Assembly: GCA_022457155.1 (NCBI GenBank)
Contig: JAJGOT010000114.1
Location: forward strand, 699,001 to 763,000
Direction: 5' to 3'
Source: Cladopsammia gracilis
Taxonomy: Eukaryota; Cnidaria; Anthozoa; Scleractinia; Dendrophylliidae
DNA length: 64,000 bases
Shown here: piece after piece, positions 35,101-42,098 of the stretch
Layout: each line of letters opens with the position of its first letter
How positions within the stretch are numbered: position 1 is the stretch's first letter
Made by a program: the position numbers and the translations under genes
Notes under the pieces: model-generated
Database searches by the model: none
What the model was told of the DNA's origin: nothing
Seen by the model: only the letters and a program-made list of their open reading frames with translations

Positions 35101-38100
35101 TTTCCCAATGTAGATCATGTGATGTTACCCTAGAGAACTGTTTCTTTTAAATTTTGTTTTCTTCACGTGCATATGTACACTGTATGCATAATTTATGAAA
35201 AGACAAAGGACAAATTCCCTTGAGAACATCACATAACCTACATTGGGAAAAAAACATACAAGCTAAAGAGGTCTATTTATATTATGTTATATTATAACTT
35301 TTGAGTCTGTCAACGAAATCCTATGGTGTGACCATTCAAATGAAACCTCTTTGGCAGTACTTTTGCATGGTACCATTTGTTCTAACTTTTGAGTCTGTGG
35401 ATGAAATCCTATGGTGTGACCATTCAAATGAAACCTCTTTAGCAGTACTTTTGCAAGGTACCATTTGTTCTAACTTTTGAGTCTGTTGATGAAATCCTAT
35501 GGTGTGACCATTCAAATGAAACCTCGTCAGCAGTACTTTTGCATGGTACCATTTGTTTTTCAATATTTTACAAAATGAAATTTGGGATTTTACTCGAATT
35601 TTGATATTTGGCACTCTTGGGAGTTGAAGGGTTGAGGGAGTCCACGTTCCCCTTGGGCAGCAGACGAGTCCGCGTCTCTCGAATACTGGTCAAGGAAAAC
35701 GTGGCTTTTGGGTACGAAATCGGCAAACACAATGTTTTTGTTCAAAGTTGCACAGGCGAATCTAGCTGATGTATTCGTTACATTTTGCTTCATAAGCATA
35801 CAAATTTACGTAGGGAAGGTACCGTGCAAAATACGAATTGACCGACTTCAAAAGTTGAAAGAGCTTGTTAAACATAGTAATCAACGCACTTTTTAGCTCT
35901 TTGCATGTATTCGGCTTAAGAGAGAAAGCTAATAGACCTCTTTAGCTTGTATGTTTTGTTTTCCCATTGTAGTTCATGTGATGTTACCCTAGGGAGCATG
36001 ACCTACATTGGGAAAACAAATCATACAAGCTAAAGAGGTCTATTGTGCTATCCCTTTTCGGAGTTGATTTTTTGTAGCTCGATTGGAAAATAAGGTGCAT
36101 ATGCTAATGAGGAAATGATTGTAAACAGAGATTCTCCAATACGAGGATCTTTGTTAACGTTTTTTACCTCATAAGCATATATTGTCACATGATGAAACAG
36201 CTAGCTACAAATAAATGTCCTCTTCATGGTCTCTTCCTCGTTGTTAGGGCGTTAATTTTGACCTCGGAGCTGTCACTGTGGACCCTCAGTCTCCCGGATA
36301 TGACCCCAAACCTCTGGTCCAGTATTTAGCGGCCCTCGATGTTCCTTACTTCTTTGAAGAACAAGGTAAGTCATTTGGTAAACTATATTTGAAAAGCTAG
36401 TACTTTACTTTGTTATACCTCCCAATTCAATCATCTTGTGTAAATTATCTTTTCTTGTCCCTGTAGTTTCAGGAAGTTCCGAGTGGCTGAAGGCGACGTT
36501 TTCCTAAGGGGTCCGGGGGCATACCCCCTGGAAGTGTTTTTAAATTAACGTGCGCCGAGATGCAATCTAGTGCATTTTAAGACAAAATGTTGAGATAATT
36601 TTACAATTCAATTTGAAAAAACACGGTAACCAAGGCTGCCGTAAGGCCAACAGTTTGTAGTACTCCATGTTCCTTGTCATATAGTGACCTTTGACAAGGA
36701 ACGCTTGCCTCATCTACGCTTACCTGGGTGATTTTTCTCGCATATTTACTTAATATATACTGTAAGTGTAACCCTTGTTACAACTTCTCCCTTGAAACAA
36801 TCAACTTATTACTATAAGATATTATAATTACTTGAAATGCCAACTTTATAAAGGAACATTTCTAAGTTCTTAGCATTTCAATTCAACACCGTGCCGACAT
36901 TGTGTTTGTAATGGAAGTTTTCGTTATATTTTTTCTCAACAGGAATCATACAACAGGCAGCCCAACTCACTGTTTGTGAGTCCATATGCAGCTTTTGTTC
37001 CCGTATGAAGCGAGGTCGGTTGTACGCATGCGCAAGGCGTGAAGGGTACAATGTGCTCGCTATGGGACAACACCTGGATGACTTGGCCGAGAGGTGAGGC
37101 ATGCGCAGTGTGAACTCTTTTCAGTGTGTTTATATAGGGGAATGGAGCAGGGGTAAGGTGTAAGAACTTTCCGTTTACCGCCAGCTACTTAGTTTGACTG
37201 AGCTCTAATCTACAGAAACGACCGCCATTTCCGCCTACTTTCGCTCCGAAAAAAAGGGCTCCTGTTCGCAGGTTCGAAACGACCTCCCCAAACTCAATCT
37301 CAATAAGCATGGATTTTGTTGATTTATATCTCGTTTATGCTACAAGCAATTGCAAAAAGAGTTGAGACACTGTAGTCCATATTTTGAGGTTAACATGGTT
37401 TTCAACAAGTCCCCACTCCCCCCCCCCCCCCCCCCCCACTTATCTGTCTCAACCTTTTTGCAACTGCTTGTAGCTATTCACGTTTCGTTGGACACTACAA
37501 TACTAATGTTGTGTTGATTCCTTCTCAGTTTTTTGATGTCAGCATTCCACAATGGACTGTTGCGAACAATGAAGGCAAACTACACTGTCTTGTGAGTCAT
37601 ATCTGTAGAAACTATACCCATGAGCATGACTAATATTGATCTTTTCATCTATGTAAGCAGTTTCTTTTTCTGTCTTTAAGAGCAACCCCAGAGATAAGAT
37701 AATACAGAGAAGCACAAATGAAAGGACTTTGCAAAATTTGGGGCCCGACGATCTTTAAAGGGAACCTCCATTGTCAGAACAAATTGACGTTAAATTGTTG
37801 GAAATAAAGTCGAAACTTAAAATTTTTAAAAGAACAGGTGCAAAGATAATTTTAGTGTACAAATGAATTGGATATACACCTTATTCCAAATTGGTGATCA
37901 ATTTATTATTCTTTTATCTGTATGTTAATTAGTCCTTGTTGCCTCGTCAGCATGTGCAAAATACATCAGAATTTTCATACGAAAATGAGGAAAAAGGGCT
38001 AATTTAAATGCATACAAAAGAATAATAAATTGCCCGCCATTTTGGAATAAGGTGTATAAATATCGCCTATTTTCGCTTTTAAATTTCCCTCGCGCCGCCA

Positions 38101-38820
38101 TTTTGAATATTTATGACGTGTTACGGTTGCCGCTATTGTTAAGAATCGAAGTTCTTTTGTATGCAACAATTAGACAACCGTAAAACGTCATAAATATTCA
38201 AAATGGCGGCGCGCGGGAAATTTAAAAGCGAAAACAGGCGATATTCATATCCATTTTTTGTACACTAAAATTATATTTGCACCTGTTTTATTAAAAAAAT
38301 TTCAATTCAGACTTTATTTCCAACAATTTAACGTCAATTTGTTATAACAATGGAGGTTCCCTTTAACAACCGAGTTATCGGGAAAAGAATATTTAGAACA
38401 TTAGAGAACTTTGTATGCGTCCTCCATTTTGGTGTACCATTTATAGCTGTTTCTGTCCAGCTCAAAGATTCAAAAGATCTCTGATTTGTCCTCGCTTTAG
38501 TGAAGTCTACAAACTGAGTGAAAAAAATGTTCCTATCGTAAAAAGGGTTGTTGTTGTTCATCGTGGTGAACACACTAGTAAAGAAGTATTTTTCGTTTGT
38601 CTCACGATGTAGTCACTTCCGATGTGGATCGCGACGTTTCGACTGCATACTGCTAGTCTTCTTCAGGCGATGGGGTCGACTGGTTACGCGTCACCTTATG
38701 AAGCACGATGTTCTGCTGTGATTGGTTGGTTTTCAACAGCTGTGACTGGCGCATTTTTGATCCTCGTTGTTTCGGCGAATTGTTCCCTCGGCGGTCCGTA
38801 GTCGTACGGCTCTCCTGTTG

Positions 38821-38869
<49 letters not shown>

Positions 38870-41800
38870 AGTCCCTGTTGATGTTGTTAGGGTTAAGTCT
38901 TATGTGGATCGCCACTTTGACCCTGCGTGTGTACCAATGAGGATCACGATCAATAAACTTTACTTCATTCCAAAGCGGGTGGTGTCCGGTGTTGTTGGCG
39001 TGCTCTGAAACGGCGAAGGTCTGGGTACGGGCGAATCGGATGTCTCGGTCATGCTCTTTTATTCTGTCTTGCATAGGTCTTCCAGTCTCGCCGATATAAA
39101 CTTTACCGCATTCACAGGGACCACAGCTGTTGAAAACCAACCAATCACAGCAGAGCATCGTGCTTCATAAGGTGACGCGTAACCAGTCGACCCCATCGCC
39201 TGAAGAAGACTAGCAGTATGCAGTCGAAACGTCGCGATCCACATCGGAAGTGACTACATCGTGAGACAAACGAAAAATACTTCTTTACTAAAAATGTTCC
39301 TGTTTCACACATGGCGACGCTCAGACACCACTGAAAAACTTAAAAATTGCTCCAAAGTATTGTTGTGTATTGCTATGACTTTTGGCACAACGATTACTAT
39401 TGCTGATATAAAGAACCTGTTAAAAGAAGGGCTATGTAGAAAAAACTGTTTAGATTTTAAAATTTTGATGACAGGTGAAAACGAAGAAATCTTATCCAGT
39501 GTAGTGCCAAGGCCTCGCGCAACCTGAAGCGGACGCGAGGTTCATTCGGTGACGTCAAAGTAGGGTCCAGGCCCAAACGAGTCGCTGGAATGCCTTGAGC
39601 TTGGTTGTTTCTATCTTACCATCATATTACTGTGCCTTTATGAACTCCTACTAAATATTTTAATTCATTTGTTTCATTTTTTTTTATTGAAATATTGTGT
39701 ACGTTATGAATTTTGGCGGTAATGGCACCTCATACTTCCATGACCTTCCGTACGCTTGTCGGATGCTCTAACCACTGAGCTACGAGAGACCAGTGGCAAG
39801 CTACAATCTTGTACAATTCAAATAAAAAATAATGGCCTGCGTATCAGGCGTCGGGGAGAAGGGAACTGGGGAGAGAGGGAAAGACGCCTGCAATAAAGAT
39901 CCCCATTTGTTCATTTGTGCGGACGCTGGCGGCCGCAAAATTATGATTGGCCAATTTGCGTTGGATGGTAAATATAGTAAATTCCAGCCCAGTCAAAATG
40001 TTTTTGAGTAGTAGGCAAGATAGCTGGAGTAGTAGGCAGCAGAGGCCACAAGCTTGTTTGGACGCCATCTTGTTTGTATCTGCAAGAGCATTCACCGCTG
40101 ACCATTTACATGGTTTATTTTCCCACATAATGTTCAAGGCGTTGCAAGGCCCCAGAAACCCTGTCGCTCAGCATGCAAGGTTTGTTCGTGTGCGCGTCGA
40201 TTCACAAGAAACTGTATTTATGTTTTGGTTAAAATTTGAACTAGAAGAGACTTCGTATTTGTTGTTAATGAAGTTTAGTGTAAAGTAGGCGGCAGATATT
40301 TCGTTGTAGACGGCAAAATCGCCGGCTGCCGGTACATTTTGACTGGGCTGTAAATTCCCGCGTGAAGTCATCCATGCGTAAAAGCGCGTGCCAGTTTCTG
40401 ATTGGTGAACGTATTAAAGCCTGGTTTCCATATAATCGCAACGATAGCAGCGATCGTTACGATCGACGATCGCTGCGATTCTTGCGACCCTTGCGATCAT
40501 ATGGAAATCAAGACGTTGCGATCGTTGCGATTGCGATCGCAGAGATAGAAAAATTTCTCTCTATCTCTATTTCGTTTTGGTTTCCATATGATCGCAAGGG
40601 TCGCACAACACTTTTTTCTGCGATCGTTGCGATCGTTGCGATTATATGGAAACCAGACTTAACAGTTGACGTAATTCGATTACAAGGAAATCGGTGGGGG
40701 TAATGCGAACAGCCCGGTTCTTATAGCAGGCGTTCCTTCCCTTCTCCCCCTCTCCTTTTTCACGCTCAGCTTGATTAGGTTTTAGTTATTCTGGGTAATA
40801 TTACCTGTTTTTGTTTATATTCTTTATTTTAAAGATGTTCTTGTAAAGTATGGTAATAAAGTGTGTGTTCTCCCACCCCGATTACGCCTGCCACGCAGGC
40901 CAAAAAAATAGAGACGGCACTGGCCTCCCCTGCCCCCATTTCAGTGATGGAAAAACTGGCGCGTTTTGGTTTTCGCGCGACTTCATCATTGAATCGGGGG
41001 GAGGGTAGGTCACATTCTCCTTTTATCCCGTCCGAAATTGTTGTCCCTTCACTAGGTTCATGTAGGACACGCGTTCTGTATACTTCTACGACAACCAATG
41101 TCGATGACGGCATGTGTGGTGATAAATAATGTCTCTGTTACTGTTTTTATATAGGGAAGGTGACTTGCGTGTTATCAGGCCTTTGGTCTATGTCCGCGAG
41201 AAGGAACTGAGAAGCTTTGCTGAAAAGGTACTGGCTAGTGTACGCAGTAAAGCAATGACTTCTTTTTCTGGACAAATCTTGTCATAGACCCGGGTACGAG
41301 CGTAAACAGTTTCGCGGGCTGCCGTTGACGTGACATTTCTAGTTTATGATGTCATTAGATATTTCTTTCACTGAAATTTCACTCTGGTCGGGAAAGGTTT
41401 ATTGTTGCAAAACGAAAGTTTCCAGATGTTGAGAATCACTGTTAAATAGATCACTTGGTGGTGTATATTTGGTGAAAATAAGTCGCTTCTTTGACTACCG
41501 TAACAGCCCCCCCCCCCCCCCCCCCCCCCCCCCGCGCGCGCTTATAAGGTCCCCCGGTTGAACAGCAATTATTACAAACATTTGCACCAAATTAACTGAA
41601 ACAACGCTTTTTTATCAATCATATTTTTTTACCTGCCAGCCAAAAACCTTACGATGTCGTATAAGCCCAGGGCTTATAACCGGCATTTTACGGTATGCCA
41701 GGACAGATTGACCAGCAGATATCCCAAACAGAGACGTGCCCTTACTTTTCTCACAGCATTCCAAATTTTCGCTGTATTATTTCAGGTCAAACTGCCTGTG

Positions 41801-42098
41801 ATTGCAGAGAATTGCCCCGCTTGCTTTGAAGCTCCCAAGGTAAGTACATTTACAGCTTTTGCAGTATAAGGGTAAACAAAGCTACAATATTTTGTTGGTT
41901 TTCGGTTTGGAATTCAACAGTCATTTTTTTTCTTTTCAGGAGCGCCATCGAACAAAGCAGTTACTTGCAGCTCAGGAAATATTGTTCCCAGACCTCTATC
42001 ACAGTCTGCTCACGGCCATGAAGCCTCTGATGGCTCGCGATCGAGTGGGCCTGGAGTCCAGCAAGATGAAAGAGGGAAACTACGAGGACTTCCTCTAA
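11182..42098 (+). CDS. Class V aminotransferase/cysteine desulfurase-like and TtcA-like PP-loop fusion protein, 27 exons
   Basis: Exons: 11182-11362, 11466-11496, 11987-12103, 13240-13357, 15434-15499, 17403-17468, 18377-18518, 21872-21911, 23312-23388, 23972-24045, 25227-25337, 26180-26226, 27490-27694, 29262-29323, 30805-30864, 31272-31383, 31556-31603, 32047-32151, 32322-32372, 32914-33831, 34556-34678, 36248-36365, 36943-37093, 37529-37591, 41155-41227, 41786-41839, 41940-42098. Every junction is GT-AG and phases agree throughout, giving 3372 nt and 1123 residues. Residues 1-571 form a fold-type I PLP domain with a Lys in ISTHKF (K271) and Cys in RGGCACAG (C417, C419). Residues 572-877 are an acidic linker. 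The C-terminal part has the PP-loop SGGKDS (896-901), CSFC (973-976), GQHLDD and NCPAC (1063, 1066). The expected job is sulfur transfer from cysteine to tRNA. ATG 11182 was chosen as the first in-frame Met; the exon 1 donor (GTTATT) is weak. No mitochondrial presequence is evident. Exon order is inferred by eye, without transcript data. Confidence 0.9.
11987..12103 (+). other. Exon 3 of the fusion gene (class V domain)
   Basis: Acceptor CTGTAG, donor AAG/GTAG. The exon encodes SLTFIEDYIREQVLPHYGN and the following Thr-rich segment, the usual post-N-terminal helix of class V enzymes, where the HYGNTH-type motif lies near the active site. It joins in phase 2 to exon 2 (31 nt) and to exon 4. 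Listed separately because exon 2 and exon 3 are too short for a plain ORF search. Confidence 0.85.
13013..13048. repeat. Poly(C)-poly(A) homopolymer junction
   Basis: A run of about 17 C is followed by a run of about 18 A in intron 3. This may be the remnant of a mobile-element end. The ORFs crossing it on both strands are artefacts. Confidence 0.7.
13986..14968. mobile_element. Inverted-repeat element, about 980 bp
   Basis: The left end ATTGAAGGGCTGAGAGCATA is matched by the reverse complement of the right end, continuing through AACCAACCTATGTCGAATTTTA with a small indel, so each arm is about 40 bases. The interior is non-coding. A second MITE starts directly at the right end. Confidence 0.75.
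14967..15142. mobile_element. Palindromic MITE, TAGGCCATTTCCGAGTTAC family
   Basis: Near-perfect arms of about 70 bases (TAGGCCATTTCCGAGTTACG, then GCCTCGTTGTCAAAGCGAGG) flank a short central loop. It abuts the element ending at 14968. The high arm identity suggests a recent insertion. Confidence 0.8.
15609..15958. mobile_element. MITE with CAGTGTTCTCC termini
   Basis: Short inverted termini (CAGTGTTCTCC and GGAGAACACTG) enclose about 350 bp of AT-rich non-coding DNA in intron 5. Only the ends are inverted, so support is moderate. Confidence 0.55.
16417..16529 (+). repeat. 18-bp minisatellite, about six units
   Basis: Tandem units GGGCTACCCAAAAGTAAC with few substitutions. The array generates overlapping repetitive ORFs on the minus strand in two frames, which are artefacts. 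Confidence 0.9.
16668..17158. mobile_element. MITE with AGCAGGGCTCGAGACT termini, nested
   Basis: Left end AGCAGGGCTCGAGACT, right end AGTCTCAAGCCCTGCT. The element lies inside the larger one at 16188-17315 and splits its minisatellite. Confidence 0.7.
18146..18371. mobile_element. Palindromic MITE abutting the exon 7 splice acceptor
   Basis: Left arm CACAGGAAAAAATACC, right arm GGTATTTTTTCCTGTG, with further inverted segments (CCCAAATTTGG, AGTGAGACAAGTCCCAACC) inside. The right end finishes five bases before the first base of exon 7 (18377), so its T-rich terminus supplies the pyrimidine tract of that 3' splice site. Confidence 0.8.
19612..19742. mobile_element. Near-perfect hairpin MITE with 13-bp flanking repeats
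   Basis: Two arms of about 65 bases, starting ATCCTCGGAGACCCAGGGGC, are almost identical inverted copies with essentially no loop. The direct repeat ATGATTTTCTTCC flanks it at 19599-19611 and 19741-19753. Very young insertion. Confidence 0.8.
19783..19875 (-). pseudogene. C-terminal homeobox exon fragment inside a transposon-like element
   Basis: On the minus strand a TTTCTTAG acceptor is followed by a 30-residue frame that starts VKTWFQNRRNKGKRE and ends at TAA. WFQNRR is the signature of the third (DNA-recognition) helix of homeodomains, and many homeobox genes have an intron just before this helix, which matches the acceptor position. The rest is a short acidic and basic tail. The first two helices were not found on this strand within the surrounding region, and the fragment lies inside the inverted-repeat element 19296-20568, so it is most simply a host exon captured by a transposon. 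The Gly after NK, where most homeodomains have Trp, is unusual. It could still be a real terminal exon of a gene with distant upstream exons, but that is less likely within this antisense intron. Confidence 0.6.
20011..20260. mobile_element. MITE with CACTCTTAAAC termini, nested
   Basis: Long inverted arms (CACTCTTAAAC, then ACCAAATTTGTTAAAACAAA and onwards) flank a central AT-rich palindrome. TTA lies on both sides as a likely 3-bp target duplication. It is inserted in the 19296-20568 element. Confidence 0.75.
21268..21735 (+). mobile_element. 5'-truncated LINE (L1/Tx1-like) with poly(A) tail and 16-bp target duplication
   Basis: The 16-bp repeat AACAAGGCAGGCCGTT at 21252-21267 and 21736-21751 brackets an insert ending in AATAAAAATT plus poly(A). 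Translation of the insert gives the C-terminal end of an L1/Tx1-type reverse-transcriptase ORF (ILYGIFNNMKQKYSLNYSLL, then, after a frameshift, ITIQREIAVQNNELARF), followed by a (TTC)n tract and a short 3' UTR. This is target-primed retroposition with 5' truncation, in intron 7 and about 120 bp before exon 8. Confidence 0.75.
22003..22219. mobile_element. Palindromic MITE, TAGGTCCATGATAACCGTCA family
   Basis: Nearly identical arms of about 105 bases meet at a TTTTAAAACAG repeat centre. Non-coding. Confidence 0.8.
22511..22674. mobile_element. MITE with AGGGATGTAGAT termini
   Basis: Left end AGGGATGTAGAT, right end ATCTACATCCCT, enclosing repeats related to CAGCTGG and CCGGCT. Non-coding. Confidence 0.6.
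24766..25008. mobile_element. Mutator-like MITE with TAGACTGCAAAACAGTCG termini
   Basis: Inverted ends TAGACTGCAAAACAGTCG and their complement. The direct repeat CCAAACGGA at 24757-24765 and 25009-25017 is a 9-bp target duplication, as expected for Mutator-like elements. The ORFs inside are artefacts. Confidence 0.75.
25393..25823. mobile_element. PIF/Harbinger-like MITE, GGCCCCG family, copy 1
   Basis: Inverted ends GGCCCCGTCTACACGTATCC and complement. TTA on both sides matches the TWA target duplication of PIF/Harbinger elements. The interior is rich in GTTTTCG / CGAAAAC. Other copies lie at 46751-47192 and 49842-50259. Confidence 0.8.
25831..25937 (+). mobile_element. Penelope-like terminal repeat fragment
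   Basis: TAGTCTTCATCAGGCGATGG and its imperfect complement CTCCTGATGAAGACCAGC form an inverted pair, followed by TCTCGATCCACAT. The same sequence types occur in the arms of the Penelope-like copy at 38576-39290. It directly abuts the MITE ending at 25823. Confidence 0.5.
26427..26596 (+). pseudogene. 3' end of an RTE/CR1-type LINE reverse transcriptase
   Basis: One frame reads TRWRDDLTRQLG, then WSRLAKDRHLWDHF, ending at a TGA at 26594-26596. This is the conserved extreme C-terminus of many RTE/CR1-type LINE polyproteins (RWxDDI ... W...A.DR..W). A GATGATGATG tail follows, typical of these elements' 3' ends. Upstream parts are missing, so this is a severely 5'-truncated copy in intron 12. 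Confidence 0.7.
26764..26853. repeat. C-rich low-complexity tract
   Basis: Degenerate CCCCCA and CCTAACC-like repeats with a poly(C) run. A short telomere-like CTAACCCTAAC stretch is present but isolated. Confidence 0.6.
26917..27382. mobile_element. Inverted-repeat element carrying a tRNA-like module, subfamily A
   Basis: Ends GGTTAACACTCATTAACATC and, inverted, GGTTAACACTCGTTAACATC, followed by CTCAAACTGA in both arms. The interior has TTAGGGTTAAGCACTG and a tRNA-like block (27207-27275) with an A-box-like TGGTATAGTGG and a B-box-like GTTCGAGAC. It is homologous along its whole length to 52021-52471. Confidence 0.75.
27770..27970 (+). repeat. Copy of the 88/107-bp repeat family (single unit plus tail)
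   Basis: Carries the unit core TTTTGAGTCTGTG ... GAAATCCTATGGTGTGA and the tail GGCACTCTTGGGAGTTAAAG shared with the arrays at 35290 and 63640. Intron 13. Confidence 0.75.
28222..29065. mobile_element. Inverted-repeat element with GCCTGGTTCACACTAGCGAC ends
   Basis: The left end is GCCTGGTTCACACTAGCGAC and the right end is its imperfect complement (GTTGCTAGTGTAAATCAGGC). The interior contains another, complete MITE (28680-28959), so insertions are nested. Confidence 0.7.
28680..28959. mobile_element. MITE with AGTTTTCAATTGAGTGT ends, copy 1
   Basis: Inverted ends GCAGTTTTCAATTGAGTG and complement. Interior blocks include GGCGGCGCCAAGCGCGGG and ATTGGTTTTGGTTTTACTT. Near-identical to 51592-51872; a diverged copy lies near 44914-45131. 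Confidence 0.85.
29594..29845. mobile_element. MITE with ATACCCCATTCACACCAACG ends
   Basis: Arms of about 45 bases: ATACCCCATTCACACCAACG at the left, GTTGGTGTGAACGGGGTAT at the right, both followed inward by TTAA...CATGTTTAAATGTTG-type sequence. Confidence 0.8.
30340..30650 (+). repeat. 88/107-bp repeat family, three diverged tandem units
   Basis: Successive units share GAAATCCTAAAGTGTGACCA, GCAGTACTTTCCTGTGGTAC and TGTACAAGGTGGT. Intron 14, plus-strand orientation. Confidence 0.8.
31908..31967 (+). repeat. Tandem duplication of a 30-bp unit
   Basis: GCATGCTTCAACTTTTAGTT plus CCAATATTGG occurs twice, back to back, in intron 17. A simple local duplication. Confidence 0.8.
32598..32830 (+). 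repeat. 88/107-bp repeat family, two to three units
   Basis: Units with GCAGTACTTTCCTGTGGTGC and GTGGATGAAATCC motifs in intron 19, same orientation as the other arrays. Confidence 0.75.
32914..33831 (+). other. Exon 20: 306-residue acidic linker between desulfurase and TtcA domains
   Basis: By far the largest exon of the fusion gene (918 nt, phase 0 on both sides). It encodes residues 572-877. The first 50 residues look folded (LRWFLLPSEAAQLLSG), the middle is Glu, Asp and Ser-rich and probably disordered, and the end (FHHPPKSIF) leads into the PP-loop domain. It contains a cysteine cluster C699, C704, C707 (CxxxxCxxC), unusual in an otherwise low-complexity segment. It may be a flexible tether letting the two active sites meet; the Cys cluster could be a persulfide way-station or metal site, which is speculation. 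Confidence 0.8.
34050..34433. mobile_element. MITE with GCCTTCACACGACAAACT ends and CAACATGTTCGC minisatellite
   Basis: Ends GCCTTCACACGACAAACT and, inverted, GCCTTCACGCGACAAACT. Inside, CCAACATGTTCG is tandemly repeated about four times near 34297-34345. Confidence 0.7.
34739..34898. mobile_element. MITE, AATAGGCCTTTATCACG family
   Basis: Ends TAGGCCTTTATCACG and CGTGATAAAGGCCTA. First of three MITEs lying directly end to end in intron 21. Confidence 0.75.
34897..35075. mobile_element. MITE, AGAGTGTTTTCACTCACG family
   Basis: Ends AGAGTGTTTTCAC and GTGAAAACACTCT, with GGGACACCAA-TATGGCCGCC repeats inside. Second of three adjacent MITEs. Confidence 0.75.
35074..35275. mobile_element. MITE, TAGACCTCTTTAGCTT family, long copy
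   Basis: Ends TAGACCTCTTTAGCTT and AAGCTAAAGAGGTCTA, with CCCAATGTAG inward. Third of the adjacent MITEs; a shorter relative lies at 35933-36044. Confidence 0.8.
35290..35640 (+). repeat. 88-bp tandem repeat array, three units plus tail
   Basis: Units start TAACTTTTGAGTCTGT and repeat every 88 bp (35381, 35469). The tail GGCACTCTTGGGAGTTGAAG matches the copies at 27945 and 63935. A repetitive ORF on the minus strand is an artefact. Confidence 0.9.
35933..36044. mobile_element. MITE, TAGACCTCTTTAGCTT family, short copy
   Basis: Same arms as 35074-35275 but with the central part deleted, leaving an almost pure hairpin of 112 bp. Confidence 0.8.
37759..38362. mobile_element. TTAA-type MITE, AGGGAACCTCCATTGT family
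   Basis: Ends AGGGAACCTCCATTGT and complement, with TTAA on both sides (37755-37758 and 38363-38366), as for piggyBac or Kolobok elements. Long arms of about 100 bases. Confidence 0.8.
38535..39289 (-). mobile_element. Penelope-like element copy: GIY-YIG endonuclease only, with inverted terminal arms
   Basis: The 12-bp direct repeat AAAAATGTTCCT (38523-38534 and 39290-39301) is a good target duplication. Inside, two 169-170-bp inverted arms (38576-38744 and 39121-39290) contain TGAAGAAGAC ... GTCGAAACGTCGCG, matching Penelope terminal-repeat hammerhead style. Between them lies an endonuclease fragment on the minus strand. The reverse transcriptase is missing. Confidence 0.75.
38733..39158 (-). 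pseudogene. Penelope-type GIY-YIG endonuclease fragment
   Basis: The minus-strand frame includes CECGKVYIGETGRPMQDRIK, then EHDRDIRFARTQT and SEHANNTGHHPLW, the order of the GIY-YIG nuclease domain of Penelope-like retroelements (a Cys pair before VYIGET, then the catalytic Arg, His and Glu region). It lacks the upstream reverse transcriptase and begins and ends in the terminal arms, so it is a deletion derivative. It sits antisense in intron 24 of the fusion gene. Confidence 0.75.
39983..40353. mobile_element. MITE with TCCAGCCCAGTCAAAATGT ends
   Basis: Left end CAGCCCAGTCAAAATGT, right end ACATTTTGACTGGGCTG. Interior about 330 bp, non-coding. Confidence 0.7.
40418..40658. mobile_element. 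TTAA-flanked MITE with GGTTTCCATATAATCGCAAC arms
   Basis: GGTTTCCATATAATCGCAAC and its complement at the ends, with many GCGATCGTTGCGATC palindromes inside. TTAA on both sides (40414-40417 and 40659-40662). Confidence 0.75.
41509..41541. repeat. Poly(C) followed by a short CG repeat
   Basis: About 25 C followed by CGCGCGCGC in intron 25. Low complexity. Confidence 0.7.

Larger units (their letters stand above)
34556..42098 (+). other. Domain: TtcA-like PP-loop tRNA thiolation half (exons 21-27)
   Basis: Residues 878-1123. The PP-loop SGGKDS (896-901) binds ATP for adenylation of the target base. ICSFCSRMKRGRLY (972-985) and AENCPACF supply the cysteines that in bacterial TtcA hold a [4Fe-4S] cluster (C973, C976 and C1063 or C1066). 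GQHLDDLAES and IRPLVYVREKEL are further hallmarks of the TtcA branch. Bacterial TtcA makes 2-thiocytidine at position 32 of certain tRNAs. The length (about 245 residues) fits the catalytic core. CTU1/Ncs6 (U34 thiolation) is a related alternative, but the CSxCSRxxRGxLY form and the single late cysteine pair favour TtcA. Confidence 0.85.

Noticed and set aside
35290..35640. Possible CRISPR-like array (regular 88-bp units)
   Set aside because: The units are contiguous tandem repeats without unique spacers, in a eukaryotic intron, and belong to a dispersed family.
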